A stretch of 64,000 bases of DNA from Cognatiyoonia sediminum (GCF_900129845.1 NZ_FQXB01000005.1:1-64000); one strand, 5' to 3'; shown: positions 32,102-42,320, counted from the stretch's first letter. A program made the numbers and translations. The notes: generated by a model from the letters alone, not told the origin.

Positions 32102-34498
32102 ATGAAATTCACGCTCTCTTGGCTGAAATCGCATCTTGAGACAGAGGCCTCTGTTGATTACATCCTTTATGCTCTGACCGACCTTGGTTTAGAGGTTGAA
32201 GGCGTCGAAAACCCTGCTGAGAAGCTGCGTGATTTTACGATTGGATATGTAAAATCGGCCGAGAAGCATCCAGATGCTGATAAGTTAAAGGTTTGTCAGG
32301 TTGAGACCAAGGATGGGCCGACTCAGATCATCTGTGGTGCACCGAATGCCCGAGAAGGGATCACGGTCGTCATCGCCTCGCCAGGAACTTATGTGCCCGG
32401 CATCGATACAACCATTGGTGTCGGTAAGATTCGCGGTGTCGAGAGCTTTGGCATGATGTGTTCAGAACGCGAAATGGAATTGTCCGACGAGCATGATGGG
32501 ATTATCGAATTGCCGTCTGGTGAGGTGGGCGAGAGCTTTACCGATTGGTTGGCAGCGAACGATCCGTCAAAAGTTGATCCGGTGATCGAGATTGCGATTA
32601 CACCGAACCGGCCTGACGCATTGGGCGTTCGAGGGGTTGCGCGTGATCTGGCGGCGCGCGGGCTCGGCGTTATGAAGGATCGTAGTGTTGATCCGGTTCC
32701 GGCGGCTTTCAAATCAGCCATTTCTGTCGCCATTGATGAAGATACCCTTGATGGCTGCCCGGTCTTCTGTGGCCGCGTCATTCGCGGGGTTAAGAACGGC
32801 CCGTCGCCGCAGTGGTTGCAAGATCTCTTGAAAGCTATTGGCCTTCGCCCGATCAGCTTTCTCGTCGATGTGACGAACTATTTCACTTACGATCTAAATC
32901 GTCCCCTCCACGTTTTCGACATGGCGAAAGTGTCAGGTAACCTGCGGATTCACCGTGCCAAAGGCGGTGAAACTTTGGTCGCGTTGGATGACAAGGAATA
33001 CACGCTTCAGAAAGGCCAGATGGTCATATCTGACGACAACGGTCCAGAAAGCATCGCCGGTGTCATGGGCGGGTTGGAGACAGGCTGCACCGAAGACACC
33101 GTCGATGTGTTTGTAGAAAGCGCGTACTGGGATCCCATTCAGATCGCCTACACGGGGCGTGCGCTTAAGATTAATTCGGATGCACGTTATCGGTTTGAAC
33201 GCGGTGTTGACCCTGCCTTTACACCTGAAGGTTTGGAACATGCGGTACGGATGATTGTGGATCATGCAGGTGGTGAAGCGTCAGAAGTGATCCAAGCGGG
33301 CGAAGTGCCTGATACATCGCGCGCTTACAAGCTCGACACGGATCGGGTTGTGAGCCTTGTTGGCATGGAAATTCCGGCCGATGAACAACGTGCAACTCTT
33401 ACTGCGCTCGGGTTTGAACTGGACGGCGATATGGCCAGTGTGCCGTCATGGCGCCCAGACGTTATGGGAGAAGCTGACCTAGTCGAAGAAGTCGCGCGAG
33501 TGGCGTCTTTGACGAAACTGGAAGGTAAGCCATTATCGCGTGTCAATGTTGGTGTGCCAAAACCGATCCTGACTGTCGGTCAGAGGCGTGCGTCGATTGC
33601 ACGTCGGACTGCGGCGGCATTGGGGTACAACGAATGCGTGACCTACAGCTTTATCGACAACGACGCGGCGACGCTGTTTGGCGGCGGCGACGATGCGACG
33701 ATGCTGGAAAACCCGATCAGTTCTGAAATGTCCCACATGCGTCCGGCGCTTTTGGCTGGGCTTTTGCAAGCAGCAGCACGGAACCAAGCACGCGGTTTTG
33801 CCGATATGGCCCTATTTGAGGTTGGCGATGCCTTCCACGGTGGTGAACCGGGCGAGCAGCAGACCCTCGTGACGGGTTTGTTGATTGGCCGCACCGGACC
33901 GAAGGACGTTCATGGTGAAAGTCGCGCTGTTGACGTGTATGATGCGAAAGCCGATGCCGAAGCGGTGCTAAGTGCTATCGGTGCGCCGAGCAAGGTACAG
34001 ATCATGCGGGGCGTAGATGATTGGTGGCATCCGGGCCGGAGTGGCAAAATTTGCCTTGGCCCGAAGAAGGTCTTGGGCGTTTTCGGTGAAATCCATCCCA
34101 AAATCTTGCGCGAGATGGATGTTAAGGGCCCTGCGGTCGGGTTCACACTTTACCCCGCTGAAATCCCGCAGCCCAAGAACCGCACGACCAACAAGGGCGC
34201 GTTGCACGCGACAGACCTCCAAGCGGTCGAACGCGATTTCGCCTTCGTGGTTGATGCGGACATGGAAGCTGCGACGTTGGTCAATGCCGCGGCAGGGGCC
34301 GATAAAGCATTGATCGAGAATGTTCGCGTCTTTGATGAATTCATCGGAGGCAGTTTGGGCGAAGGCAAGAAATCCCTCGCGATTACAGTTCGTTTGCAGC
34401 CAACCGAAAAAACACTGAAAGACGAAGACATCGCAGCGGTCGCTGAAAAGATTGTCGAGAAGGTGCGCAAGGCAACCGGCGGTGAGCTGCGCGGATGA
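32102..34498 (+). CDS. pheT: Phenylalanine--tRNA ligase beta subunit
   Basis: This 798-residue subunit shows the full bacterial PheT domain order: N-terminal region, EMAP/tRNA-binding OB fold (about 40-150, with [20 protein letters not shown]), B3/B4 editing domain, B5 domain, catalytic-like core and the C-terminal FDX-ACB anticodon-binding domain ([16 protein letters not shown] onward). It binds tRNA-Phe and edits mischarged Tyr-tRNA-Phe. The stop overlaps the mgsA start by four bases. Confidence 0.95.
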   Translation: MKFTLSWLKSHLETEASVDYILYALTDLGLEVEGVENPAEKLRDFTIGYVKSAEKHPDADKLKVCQVETKDGPTQIICGAPNAREGITVVIASPGTYVPGIDTTIGVGKIRGVESFGMMCSEREMELSDEHDGIIELPSGEVGESFTDWLAANDPSKVDPVIEIAITPNRPDALGVRGVARDLAARGLGVMKDRSVDPVPAAFKSAISVAIDEDTLDGCPVFCGRVIRGVKNGPSPQWLQDLLKAIGLRPISFLVDVTNYFTYDLNRPLHVFDMAKVSGNLRIHRAKGGETLVALDDKEYTLQKGQMVISDDNGPESIAGVMGGLETGCTEDTVDVFVESAYWDPIQIAYTGRALKINSDARYRFERGVDPAFTPEGLEHAVRMIVDHAGGEASEVIQAGEVPDTSRAYKLDTDRVVSLVGMEIPADEQRATLTALGFELDGDMASVPSWRPDVMGEADLVEEVARVASLTKLEGKPLSRVNVGVPKPILTVGQRRASIARRTAAALGYNECVTYSFIDNDAATLFGGGDDATMLENPISSEMSHMRPALLAGLLQAAARNQARGFADMALFEVGDAFHGGEPGEQQTLVTGLLIGRTGPKDVHGESRAVDVYDAKADAEAVLSAIGAPSKVQIMRGVDDWWHPGRSGKICLGPKKVLGVFGEIHPKILREMDVKGPAVGFTLYPAEIPQPKNRTTNKGALHATDLQAVERDFAFVVDADMEAATLVNAAAGADKALIENVRVFDEFIGGSLGEGKKSLAITVRLQPTEKTLKDEDIAAVAEKIVEKVRKATGGELRG

Positions 34499-34881
34499 GC
34501 GGGCAAAAGCGCATCGCTCTGATCGCACATGATCGCAAAAAGGACGATCTCGCGGACTGGGTTGAGGCGCACAAGGCGGTTCTGGCTGGGCATGTGATCA
34601 TTTGCACGGCCACCACTGGTGGTCGGATCATGGAAAAGGTGCCGAGCTTAACCGTTAAGACGACGAAGAGCGGTCCGTTGGGCGGTGATCAACAGATTGG
34701 TGGTATGATTGCGGAAGGTGACATTGATTTGCTGATTTTTTTCACTGACCCACTGTCACCCCATCCACATGATGTTGATGTCAAAGCCTTGACCCGTCTC
34801 GCAACGGTCTATGATGTACCCATGGCGAACAGCCCCGCGACGGCCAATCTGATTGTTGCCTCCGGTTTTCTAGATCAATAA
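34495..34881 (+). CDS. mgsA: Methylglyoxal synthase
   Basis: This 128-residue enzyme converts dihydroxyacetone phosphate to methylglyoxal and phosphate. Signature residues are [12 protein letters not shown], the phosphate loop [22 protein letters not shown] with the catalytic Asp, [18 protein letters not shown], and NSPATANL. Length is normal. ATG overlaps the pheT stop, so it is translated from the pheT transcript. It offers relief when DHAP accumulates, which inositol breakdown also produces; that link is only suggestive. Confidence 0.95.
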   Translation: MSGQKRIALIAHDRKKDDLADWVEAHKAVLAGHVIICTATTGGRIMEKVPSLTVKTTKSGPLGGDQQIGGMIAEGDIDLLIFFTDPLSPHPHDVDVKALTRLATVYDVPMANSPATANLIVASGFLDQ

Positions 34882-34892
34882 CGAGGCCAAAA

Positions 34893-35342
34893 ATGCTGAA
34901 TGTGTACCTATCCGGCGAAATCCACACGGATTGGCGCAATCAAATAACCTCTGCTGCCTCACATCTTGATGTGTCATTTAACTCTCCAGTTACGGATCAC
35001 GATGCGTCAGATGACTGCGGCGTTGCGATCATGGGAGCGGAAGATCAGAAGTTTTGGCACGACCATAAAGGTGCCAAACTAAACGCTATTCGAACGAGCA
35101 AAGGCATCGCGGATGCGGATATTGTGGTGGTGCGTTTTGGCGAGAAGTATCGCCAGTGGAATGCAGCTTTTGATGCGGGTTATGCGGCTGCGTTGGGTAA
35201 ATCTTTGATCGTAATGCATCAAGATGAGCATCAGCACGCGCTGAAAGAGGTTGATGCGGCTGCATTGGCGGTTGTGAAGACGCCTCAGCAAGTTGTTGAG
35301 ATTTTAACTTATGTTCTCACCGGATCACTGCAAAAATCTTGA
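34893..35342 (+). CDS. YtoQ family protein
   Basis: This 149-residue protein begins MLNVYLSGEIHTDWR and carries FNSPVTDHDASDDCG, the pattern of the YtoQ family, a nucleoside 2-deoxyribosyltransferase-like alpha/beta fold. GKSLIVMHQDEHQHALKEV follows near residue 110. The family is conserved but its reaction is unknown. It starts 11 bp after mgsA and probably belongs to the same transcript. Confidence 0.85.
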   Translation: MLNVYLSGEIHTDWRNQITSAASHLDVSFNSPVTDHDASDDCGVAIMGAEDQKFWHDHKGAKLNAIRTSKGIADADIVVVRFGEKYRQWNAAFDAGYAAALGKSLIVMHQDEHQHALKEVDAAALAVVKTPQQVVEILTYVLTGSLQKS

Positions 35343-35497
35343 TTAAATATGTTGTAATTTGATCACCCTATGCTCGGTTCGGGGAAAACATCGCCCATAA
35401 AACCCATTGGAATGCGTGTCTTCTAAGCTAACACGTTAGCAGAATGACTTGGCCGCAAGAGCCAATCATTAGCCAACGGAGTAACTAGGGGACTAAT

Positions 35498-35908
35498 ATG
35501 ATCCAGGAATTTAAAGACTTTATCGCCAAAGGGAATGTCATGGACATGGCCGTTGGCATTATCATCGGCGCTGCATTTACGGCCATCGTGGGCAGTTTGG
35601 TTGCCGATTTGGTTAATCCAATTATCAGCCTGTTTATGGGCGGCGTCGACTTTAGCGGTTTGTTTGTTGTCTTGGGTGACGGCGAATATGCCAGCATCAC
35701 GGAAGCTGAAGAAGCAGGTGCAGCGGTATTCGCATACGGGCGCTTTATCATGGCCGTCATCAACTTCCTTATCATCGCCTTTGTTGTGTTCATGCTCGTC
35801 AGGGCGGTGAACAAGACGAAGAAGGAGGAAGAGCCAGCGCCAGAGGCACCAAAGGGCCCAACTCAAGAAGAGCTTTTGAGCGATATTCTTGCGGCGCTGA
35901 AGAAGTAA
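35498..35908 (+). CDS. mscL: Large-conductance mechanosensitive channel
   Basis: This 136-residue protein is a standard MscL. It has the N-terminal amphipathic helix ([16 protein letters not shown]), TM1 with the pore-lining [20 protein letters not shown], a periplasmic loop, TM2 ([20 protein letters not shown]) and a charged C-terminal bundle helix. It forms a homopentamer that opens under membrane tension in osmotic downshock. Its own promoter region of 155 bp lies upstream. A bidirectional terminator follows. Confidence 0.96.
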   Translation: MIQEFKDFIAKGNVMDMAVGIIIGAAFTAIVGSLVADLVNPIISLFMGGVDFSGLFVVLGDGEYASITEAEEAGAAVFAYGRFIMAVINFLIIAFVVFMLVRAVNKTKKEEEPAPEAPKGPTQEELLSDILAALKK

Positions 35909-35926
35909 CTGACTGTTCCTACGAAA

Positions 35927-35959
35927 TAAAAAGGCCCGCTAAATGCGGGCCTTTTTTTA
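35927..35959. terminator. Bidirectional rho-independent terminator
   Basis: AAAAAGGCCCGC (from 35929) and GCGGGCCTTTTTTT form a stem with A and T tracts on both sides. It serves mscL on the plus strand and the converging ald gene on the minus strand. Confidence 0.93.
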
Positions 35960-37078
35960 TTAGCTTTTAAGCGCCAAACTTGGTGAGATCACATCGATCC
36001 CCAAGGCCTTACCGACGGCATAGTATGTGAGCTGTCCGGCATGGACATTCAGACCGTTCAGCAAATGCGGATCATCTTCGCAGGCTTGCCGCCAGCCTTT
36101 GTCTGCCAATGCGAGCATGAAAGGCATGGTTGCGTTTCCAAGAGCAATGGTTGACGTCCGCGCGACTGCGCCAGGCATATTGGCGACGCAGTAGTGCATG
36201 ATGCCATCTACATCGTAGATCGGATCTTGGTGTGTCGTTGCACGAGACGTTTCAAAGCACCCGCCTTGGTCAATCGCCACATCAACAAGGGCCGCACCTG
36301 GCTTTAGTTCTGAAAGCTGAGCTTTTGAGATCAGTTTTGGAGCAGCAGCGCCCGGAATAAGGACCGCGCCAATGATCAGGTCGGCTTCTCGTGCCAGTTC
36401 AATGGTGTTGCCTGCATTGGCATAGCTCGTCTTAAACTGGCCACCGAATACATCGTCAAGATAGCGAAGGCGCGGTAAAGATCTATCCAAAACAGTCACG
36501 TCAGCGCCCATACCTGCGGCGATTTTGGCTGCATGCGTGCCGACGACACCGCCGCCGATAACAACTACACGCGCAGGACCGACACCCGGTACACCACCCA
36601 TTAATACACCACGTCCACCGTTTGCCTTTTGCAACGTCCAAGCGCCGACTTGAGGTGCCAAACGCCCCGCGACTTCAGACATAGGGGCGAGTAGGGGTAG
36701 GCCGCCATTCGCGTCCGTAACCGTTTCATAGGCAATACAGGTCGCGCCGCTATCGATGAGGTCTTTGGTTTGCTCGGGGTCCGGCGCCAGGTGAAGATAA
36801 GTGAACAGAAGTTGACCCTCACGTAGCATTTTGCGTTCAGCTGCTTGAGGTTCCTTAACTTTGACAATCATTTCAGCCGTTTCGAAGACTTCGGCAGCTG
36901 TTCCAAGTATCGAAGCGCCTGCCTGAACGTAGTCTTCGTCAGAGAATCCTGCACCTGTTCCCGCGTTGGTCTCAACGACAACGCTGTGACCGTGGTTCAC
37001 AGCCTCTCTGGCAGCATTTGGCGTCAAACCGACGCGGAATTCCTGTGGTTTGATTTCTTTAGGGCAACCGATGCGCAT
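35960..37078 (-). CDS. ald: Alanine dehydrogenase
   Basis: This 372-residue enzyme reversibly deaminates L-alanine to pyruvate with NAD+. The N-terminal catalytic domain holds the Lys in MIVKVKEPQ and the His in FTYLHLAPDP. The NAD-binding domain reads VVIGGGVVGTHAAKIAAGMG. GATDEAD-like IDQGGCFETSRATTH closes the active site. A divergent Lrp/AsnC gene lies upstream across 136 bp, the usual arrangement for alanine-responsive control of ald. Confidence 0.95.
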   Translation of the reverse strand: MRIGCPKEIKPQEFRVGLTPNAAREAVNHGHSVVVETNAGTGAGFSDEDYVQAGASILGTAAEVFETAEMIVKVKEPQAAERKMLREGQLLFTYLHLAPDPEQTKDLIDSGATCIAYETVTDANGGLPLLAPMSEVAGRLAPQVGAWTLQKANGGRGVLMGGVPGVGPARVVVIGGGVVGTHAAKIAAGMGADVTVLDRSLPRLRYLDDVFGGQFKTSYANAGNTIELAREADLIIGAVLIPGAAAPKLISKAQLSELKPGAALVDVAIDQGGCFETSRATTHQDPIYDVDGIMHYCVANMPGAVARTSTIALGNATMPFMLALADKGWRQACEDDPHLLNGLNVHAGQLTYYAVGKALGIDVISPSLALKS

Positions 37079-37214
37079 TGCGTTCCTCCATTTCCAATTG
37101 CCGCGATCTTGGCGTGAGTTGGGTGCAAGTGGTTCGAAAATTCATTGAAGGTTAGCGTAAACATTGGTAATAGCTTCGAATATATGAGATTTGATTAGAA
37201 TAAAATTGCGTCAA

Positions 37215-37673
37215 ATGGAAATCGACCACATAGATCGCCGCATCCTGACGATGCTGCAGAAATCCGGCAGGATGTCCAATGCGGAACTCTCAGAAGCCGT
37301 TAACCTTTCCCCGTCTGCATGCCACAGAAGAGTCCAAAGGTTAGAAGCCGACGGATTTATCAGAGATTATGTAGCACTTCTTGACCCAAAAAAGGTTGAG
37401 CGGCCCACTACTGTTTTCGTCGAAATCACGTTGTCTGGTCAGGCCGATGAGGTGTTGGATGCATTTGAACGCGCCGTTGCGAGGGTGCCTGATGTGCTAG
37501 AATGCCATCTCATGGCGGGTAGCGCTGATTACTTGTTAAAGGTGGTGGCTGGCGATACGGAGGACTTCGCCCGCATCCATCGCAGATATCTCGCGACGCT
37601 TCCCGGAGTTGCTCAGATGCAGTCGTCATTCGCCTTGCGGACGGTGCGGAATACGACGGCTCTACCTGTTTGA
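37215..37673 (+). CDS. Lrp/AsnC-family regulator, probable activator of ald
   Basis: This 152-residue protein has the AsnC-type HTH at the N-terminus (DRRILTMLQKSGRMSNAEL, then VNLSPSACHRRVQRLEADG) and the RAM ligand-binding domain (VPDVLECHLMAGSADYLLKV). I use ATG 37215. A TTG 24 bases upstream would extend it without family support. It is divergent from ald and probably binds alanine to control it, as AldR-type regulators do. Confidence 0.9.
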   Translation: MEIDHIDRRILTMLQKSGRMSNAELSEAVNLSPSACHRRVQRLEADGFIRDYVALLDPKKVERPTTVFVEITLSGQADEVLDAFERAVARVPDVLECHLMAGSADYLLKVVAGDTEDFARIHRRYLATLPGVAQMQSSFALRTVRNTTALPV

Positions 37674-37861
37674 ACGATTCTCTTTGTTGCCGATTCCGCA
37701 ACTGCGGCCGACAAACTGCATAACTGTTTCCGATTTTTTGGAAATTCTAGAAACTCTCTCTAAGTTGCCCGTCGGTCGACGAAGGTTAGGCACATTTTAG
37801 TCAAAGTTGACTCATATCCCTCTGGTTGCTCGTGGGGTTAACGAGAACGTGTGAGGTGACT

Positions 37862-38410
37862 ATGAATTTTGTTCGTTTGCTTGTTCTTAGCTTTTTGATG
37901 ATGATCGGTGCGACATCCGCAACCGCATCTACTATTTTGTACGGCACCCAGCTGTCATTTTATCATGAATTCTTAGGCAACCAATTCTTTGCTGAAGATT
38001 TCACGGTCGGCCCTGGCGTGGAGATTTCCCCTGGACCAGCCAATCCTGCTGCGGCTCGATACTACACCATCGACATCGAAGACGACAGGCTGACCTTCGA
38101 AATGGGTCCTTACAACTTTAACCCGAATTTCGGTTTCAACGGCATCGTCATCACAGATGTCTTGGATAACGCGCCAAGTTTTCTTTCGGGTTCGATCGTA
38201 ACGAATTCATTTGCGAACTCGCCTGGAATCAGCGTTTCTGAAAATGAAATCCGCATCGACTTTTCAGCTGCAGGTATTTCAAACAACCAGACGGTTGTCT
38301 TTGAATTTGATATTGCGCCAATTCCATTGCCAGCTTCTGCGCCAATGCTTGCGGGCGCGATCGGCGTCGGGTTTTTGTTTGTGCGCAGGCGTCAGACAAA
38401 GAAAATCTGA
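37862..38410 (+). CDS. VPLPA-CTERM sorting-domain protein
   Basis: This 182-residue secreted protein has a signal peptide (to about residue 24, ATSATAS) and a C-terminal sorting signal: PIPLPASAPMLAGAIG, a hydrophobic helix and the basic tail VRRRQTKK. That is the VPLPA variant of PEP-CTERM tags found in Rhodobacterales, recognised by exosortase-type transpeptidases. The middle part is a beta-rich extracellular domain without a recognised family. ATG 37862 is chosen with GAGGTGA upstream. No exosortase gene is in the window, so the sorting enzyme must be elsewhere. Confidence 0.85.
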   Translation: MNFVRLLVLSFLMMIGATSATASTILYGTQLSFYHEFLGNQFFAEDFTVGPGVEISPGPANPAAARYYTIDIEDDRLTFEMGPYNFNPNFGFNGIVITDVLDNAPSFLSGSIVTNSFANSPGISVSENEIRIDFSAAGISNNQTVVFEFDIAPIPLPASAPMLAGAIGVGFLFVRRRQTKKI

Positions 38411-38471
38411 ACCTAGCTTGACCTAAAGTTTGGCTTCACTGGATGCTCCAGGTATATATTTGGAGCATATT

Positions 38472-38825
38472 ATGAGATTTTTGTTAGCCTATATCGCAGT
38501 TTCAATATTCGCTTTGCCTGCTCACGCCGCATGGCAACAGATTGCGGACTCCGGTACCTTTGCGTCTCAGGTCGTCGGAAACGCATACGTAGACAGCAAC
38601 GGCAATTGGTTCCGATTCAACGCCAATGGGACTTTGAGCGGTGGCGCCAATGGCCAAGATCTAGCGGGCAATTGGCAGTTCGTTCGTGGGTTTGCCTGTT
38701 TCAATCGGACGCTTGGTGGGGAACCCGTTCCGAATGATTGCATAGTCGTTTTGGTGGACGGGGACAAACTGGTGACTGTTCGAAACGAAGGGCAGGGTCG
38801 TCAAACTCAATATACAAAACGATAA
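38472..38825 (+). CDS. Small periplasmic protein of unknown function
   Basis: This 117-residue protein has a clear signal peptide (cut after ALPAHA, about residue 20). The mature part of about 97 residues reads WQQIADSGTF..., with Gly/Asn-rich turns and two Cys (FACFNR and NDCIVV) that may form a disulfide. It resembles lipocalin- or avidin-like small beta proteins in composition only. ATG 38472 has GGAGC upstream. It lies 61 bp after the VPLPA protein gene and may share its transcript. Family not recognised. Confidence 0.65.
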   Translation: MRFLLAYIAVSIFALPAHAAWQQIADSGTFASQVVGNAYVDSNGNWFRFNANGTLSGGANGQDLAGNWQFVRGFACFNRTLGGEPVPNDCIVVLVDGDKLVTVRNEGQGRQTQYTKR

Positions 38826-38828
38826 AGA

Positions 38829-38867
38829 AAAACCCCCGGCCTTGTGCACAAGACCGGGGGCATTTCT
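38829..38867 (-). terminator. Rho-independent terminator of rpsU
   Basis: CCCCCGGCCTTGTGCACAAG and the following ACCGGGGG form a long near-perfect hairpin. On the minus strand it is followed by TTTTTCTTT, so it ends rpsU. On the plus strand only CATTTCT follows, so termination there would be weaker. Confidence 0.88.
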
Positions 38868-38889
38868 GTCGTAAAACGTCAGATTTGCT

Positions 38890-39096
38890 TTAGAGCAAAC
38901 CCTCACGTTGCGCTTTCTTGCGCGCCAGCTTGCGCTGACGGCGTATAGCTTCGGCTTTTTCACGCGCCTTGCGTACGGATGGTTTTTCGAAATGCTGCTT
39001 GAGCTTCATTTCGCGGAAAACACCCTCACGCTGAAGTTTTTTCTTCAGAGCGCGCAACGCCTGATCGACGTTGTTATCACGAACACTAACCTGCAT
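38890..39096 (-). CDS. rpsU: 30S ribosomal protein bS21
   Basis: This 68-residue highly basic protein begins [20 protein letters not shown] and has the bS21 pattern [19 protein letters not shown]. It is needed for mRNA binding in initiation. It stands alone with its own terminator, as often in alphaproteobacteria. Confidence 0.96.
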   Translation of the reverse strand: MQVSVRDNNVDQALRALKKKLQREGVFREMKLKQHFEKPSVRKAREKAEAIRRQRKLARKKAQREGLL

Positions 39097-39207
39097 GTGG
39101 TTTACACCACCTTTCTAATCTAGATTTGCATAAGTAGCAGGAGCGCGCCGTATAGCAACCGACCTCGCTTTTGTCTAGTATGGTGGAAACCCTTCAGGAG
39201 GTTATCG

Positions 39208-39903
39208 ATGCAACTCCCCGTCGATCCAATCAAAGTTCAACTTTTGGAAGCCATTTTGCCCCATGTGGCTTTTGATGGATGGTCTCCTTCCGCCTTTGAT
39301 GCCGCTGTTGCGGAACAGGGGATCGATCCTGTGCATGCAAAAACGCTTTGCCCACGTGGAGCTGTCGATTTAGCGATCTTGTTCCATCAGCGCGGTGACG
39401 ACGCCATGGCAGAGGCGATGGGCACTGCCGACCTGAACGACATGCGCTATAGCGAAAAGGTTGCTCATGCAATCTGGTTGAGGTTGCAAGTTGTTGAAGA
39501 CAAGGAAGCCGTGCGTCGGGGGAGCACGCTGTTTTCGTTACCGCATATGGCACCCGATGGCGCCAAGTTGATCTGGGGCACCGCCGACCGTATTTGGTTG
39601 TCTCTAGGCGACACATCGGATGACATGAATTGGTATACGAAACGCGCAACACTCTCGGGCGTTTATGGTTCGGTCGTGCTGTATTGGCTCGGCGATACGA
39701 GCGAGGGTGCCGTCGCAACGCGCGACTTCATAGATCGCCGCATTGAGAATGTGATGCAATTTGAGAAATTCAAAGCGGGTATCAACAACAGCCCAACGCT
39801 GAAACCAATCACCGGAACCTTCGCGCGCATGGCAAGCATGATCAAAGCTCCGAACCGGATGCCGAATGTCGATCTCCCCGGAATGTGGCGCGGCGACCGC
39901 TGA
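39208..39903 (+). CDS. COQ9-family ubiquinone biosynthesis protein
   Basis: This 231-residue protein matches the COQ9 family, TetR-fold lipid-binding proteins that present ubiquinone intermediates to hydroxylases. Family features are LLEAILPHVAFDGWS at the start, a C-terminal lipid-binding core with YWLGDTSEGAVATRDFIDRR, and the terminal amphipathic helix. Occurrence in alphaproteobacteria and mitochondria is typical. CAGGAGGTT precedes the ATG. Confidence 0.88.
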   Translation: MQLPVDPIKVQLLEAILPHVAFDGWSPSAFDAAVAEQGIDPVHAKTLCPRGAVDLAILFHQRGDDAMAEAMGTADLNDMRYSEKVAHAIWLRLQVVEDKEAVRRGSTLFSLPHMAPDGAKLIWGTADRIWLSLGDTSDDMNWYTKRATLSGVYGSVVLYWLGDTSEGAVATRDFIDRRIENVMQFEKFKAGINNSPTLKPITGTFARMASMIKAPNRMPNVDLPGMWRGDR

Positions 39904-39941
39904 GCTTCGCCTGCGAATAATCTAACAAACAGGAATACCAA

Positions 39942-40925
39942 ATGAGCAACGATACTGTTCGGGTTGTAGAAATTTCCAAACCGGGTGGTCCGGATGTTTT
40001 GGTCCCGACGACACGAACGATTGATCCTCCAGCGCATGGCGAGGTTCAGATCGCCGTTGCCTATGCTGGCGTCAACCGGCCCGATGCATTGCAGCGCGCT
40101 GGCCTCTATGATCCGCCCAAGGGGGCAAGCGATCTGCCGGGCCTCGAGGCGTCCGGTGTCATTCAAGCGATTGGCGAAGGTGTCACCGGGCTTTCGGTGG
40201 GCGATCAGGTTTGTGCGCTCTTGCCCGGTGGTGGCTACGCCGAGCGGGTGAACACACCTGCCGCGCATTGCCTACCGGTGCCCGAGGGCATGGGCCTCAA
40301 GGAAGCCGCGTGTTTGCCAGAGACGTTTTTTACCGTCTGGTCTAACGTCTTCATGCGCGGCGGTTTGAAGGCGGGTGAACGGTTTCTGGTGCATGGTGGC
40401 AGTTCGGGGATCGGAACGACGGCCATCCAATTGGCGAAGGTGTTTGGCGCGCGGGTGTTTGTGACCGCAGGTTCGGCAGAGAAATGCCAAGCCTGCGTTG
40501 ATTTGGGAGCAGAACGCGCGATCAACTACCGCGAAGAGGATTTCGTTGATGTCATGCGAAAGGAGGACGGCGCAAATCTAATCCTCGATATGGTCGGTGG
40601 TGGCTACATACCGCTCAATCTCAAAGCATTGGCGGACGATGGCCGTTTGGTCCAAATCGCGTTTCTACAGGGGCCAAAAGTTGAACTGAATTTCGTCCAG
40701 ATGATGACCCGACGGCTCACGCTAACGGGCTCCACTCTTCGCCCGCAGTCGGACCTTGCAAAAGCGCGGATTGCTGATGAGTTGCGCGCGCATGTTTGGC
40801 CACTGCTCTCCAGCGGTCAGGTTGCGCCGGTCATGGATCAAGAGTTCGCCTTAGAAGACGCAGCATCAGCGCATGCGCGTATGGAAAGCAGCGCGCATAT
40901 CGGGAAGATTGTGCTTAAAGTCTAA
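39942..40925 (+). CDS. NAD(P)H-quinone oxidoreductase, zinc-independent MDR family
   Basis: This 327-residue medium-chain dehydrogenase/reductase resembles the PIG3/QOR group. It has the N-terminal GroES-like domain with YAGVNRPDALQRAGLY, no zinc-binding Cys cluster, and the nucleotide-binding motif LVHGGSSGIGTTAIQLAK. It reduces quinones or related carbonyls with NADPH. It lies 38 bp after the COQ9 gene. Its stop shares four bases with the converging nucleoside hydrolase gene. Confidence 0.88.
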   Translation: MSNDTVRVVEISKPGGPDVLVPTTRTIDPPAHGEVQIAVAYAGVNRPDALQRAGLYDPPKGASDLPGLEASGVIQAIGEGVTGLSVGDQVCALLPGGGYAERVNTPAAHCLPVPEGMGLKEAACLPETFFTVWSNVFMRGGLKAGERFLVHGGSSGIGTTAIQLAKVFGARVFVTAGSAEKCQACVDLGAERAINYREEDFVDVMRKEDGANLILDMVGGGYIPLNLKALADDGRLVQIAFLQGPKVELNFVQMMTRRLTLTGSTLRPQSDLAKARIADELRAHVWPLLSSGQVAPVMDQEFALEDAASAHARMESSAHIGKIVLKV

Positions 40926-41833
40926 TCCAGTGTTGCGATCGCGTCTTTGACGAAGGTGACGGCCCAGTCCGCATCAACGTCAAGCGCTACCTTTGTGTTC
41001 GGTCGGTCGGCAGCAACAGTGTCGCCTATCTCTTCGCCCGTCTGAACGACTGCGACGCCGTGATCTTTCCACTCGAATTTATCGGGGTAAGCGCAGGCAA
41101 GAATGGCTGTGGAGTCGTGCATCGGGCAACCGTTGGTGACACCAACAGATCGATAGAACTGTAAGTAGAACTGAGAAATATGGTCCACAAAACCGCCCGC
41201 CTTTGGAGAGCTCTCTGCCATTTCCGCAAAGTCATCCGAAGTCAGCAGCGTTTTCATCGTCGCATCAAGGCCTACCATTCGGATTGGCATACCTGAAGCA
41301 AAAACCTCCTCAGCCGCAACTGCATCATGATAGATGTTTGCTTCGGCATGGGGAGTGATGTTGCCGGGGCATTCGTAAGCGCCGCCCATGATGACCAGTT
41401 CACGAAGGTTCTGACCGAAAGTCGGGTCTAGCCGAAGTGCGTCGGCGATGTTCGTCAGCGGACCGATAGCACAAACCGTAACCTCGCCGGGGTTGTCCGC
41501 GGTCAATTTGACCAAGAGCTCGGCAGCGGTTTCTGGGGTGTTCGCTCCAACCTGAGGAATGTCCTCGATATCGCCGTAGCCCTCTTTTCCGTGGACCCAA
41601 GCGGAGGGTTCGTAGGTGTCGGCGCCGTAGGGTAGCTTTGCGCCCTCTGCAACCAGCACACCTTCGGCGCCCAGAAGATCCAACAGATAGCGCGCGTTTC
41701 GGTTGGATTGCTCGACGAAAGTGTTCCCAAAAATCGCAGTTAAAGCGATCAGTTCCAGCTCTGGCATGGCGTGGGCGAGGGCGATGGCAAGGGCGTCATC
41801 GACGCCCGGATCTGTATCGATAATCAGTTTCAT
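40922..41833 (-). CDS. Nucleoside hydrolase (IunH family)
   Basis: This 303-residue enzyme hydrolyses the N-glycosidic bond of ribonucleosides. The calcium-binding signature DTDPGVDDALA lies at the N-terminus (residues 6-16), VCAIGPLTNIA and LVIMGGAY follow, and the catalytic region MHDSTAILACAYP lies near residue 240. Whether it prefers inosine, uridine or cytidine cannot be told from sequence. It overlaps the end of the quinone oxidoreductase gene by four bases, tail to tail. Confidence 0.92.
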   Translation of the reverse strand: MKLIIDTDPGVDDALAIALAHAMPELELIALTAIFGNTFVEQSNRNARYLLDLLGAEGVLVAEGAKLPYGADTYEPSAWVHGKEGYGDIEDIPQVGANTPETAAELLVKLTADNPGEVTVCAIGPLTNIADALRLDPTFGQNLRELVIMGGAYECPGNITPHAEANIYHDAVAAEEVFASGMPIRMVGLDATMKTLLTSDDFAEMAESSPKAGGFVDHISQFYLQFYRSVGVTNGCPMHDSTAILACAYPDKFEWKDHGVAVVQTGEEIGDTVAADRPNTKVALDVDADWAVTFVKDAIATLD

Positions 41834-41864
41834 CCGTTGCAGCTATCGATTTGCAGAGAGAGCA

Positions 41865-42320
41865 TCAAGCGGGTTTGAAGGGTTCCATGCCTTGCCGAGC
41901 CAGCTCATCAGCGCGCTCATTCTCTGGATGGCCCGCGTGCCCCTTCACCCATTCCCATGTCACATCATGTTTTTGGGTGGCTTCGTCCAACCGTTTCCAA
42001 AGCTCTTCGTTTTTGACTGGCTTTTTTGCAGCGGTCTTCCAGCCGCGCGATTTCCAGCCATAGATCCACTTGGTGATACCGTCTTTGACGTAGACGCTAT
42101 CGGTTACGATGGTGATACGCGACGGAGAAGACAATGTTTCCAGCGCAGTGATGGCCGCCAAAAGCTCCATCTGGTTGTTGGTTGTTTCGGCCGCGCCACC
42201 ATTAAGCTCTCGCTCTTTAACAACCTCATCGCCCTCGCGCGCAATCAATAGTGCGCCCCAACCACCTGGGCCCGGGTTTCCGGAACATGCACCGTCGGTA
42301 TAGGCAAAAAGGTCAGCCAT
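41865..42320 (-). CDS. rnhA: Ribonuclease HI
   Basis: This 151-residue enzyme degrades RNA in RNA-DNA hybrids. The four catalytic carboxylates are visible: Asp in [11 protein letters not shown], Glu in [10 protein letters not shown], Asp in [12 protein letters not shown], and Asp in ENERADELA after the conserved His of GHAGH. Its start overlaps the end of the upstream methyltransferase gene by eight bases, so the two are coupled. Confidence 0.96.
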   Translation of the reverse strand: MADLFAYTDGACSGNPGPGGWGALLIAREGDEVVKERELNGGAAETTNNQMELLAAITALETLSSPSRITIVTDSVYVKDGITKWIYGWKSRGWKTAAKKPVKNEELWKRLDEATQKHDVTWEWVKGHAGHPENERADELARQGMEPFKPA

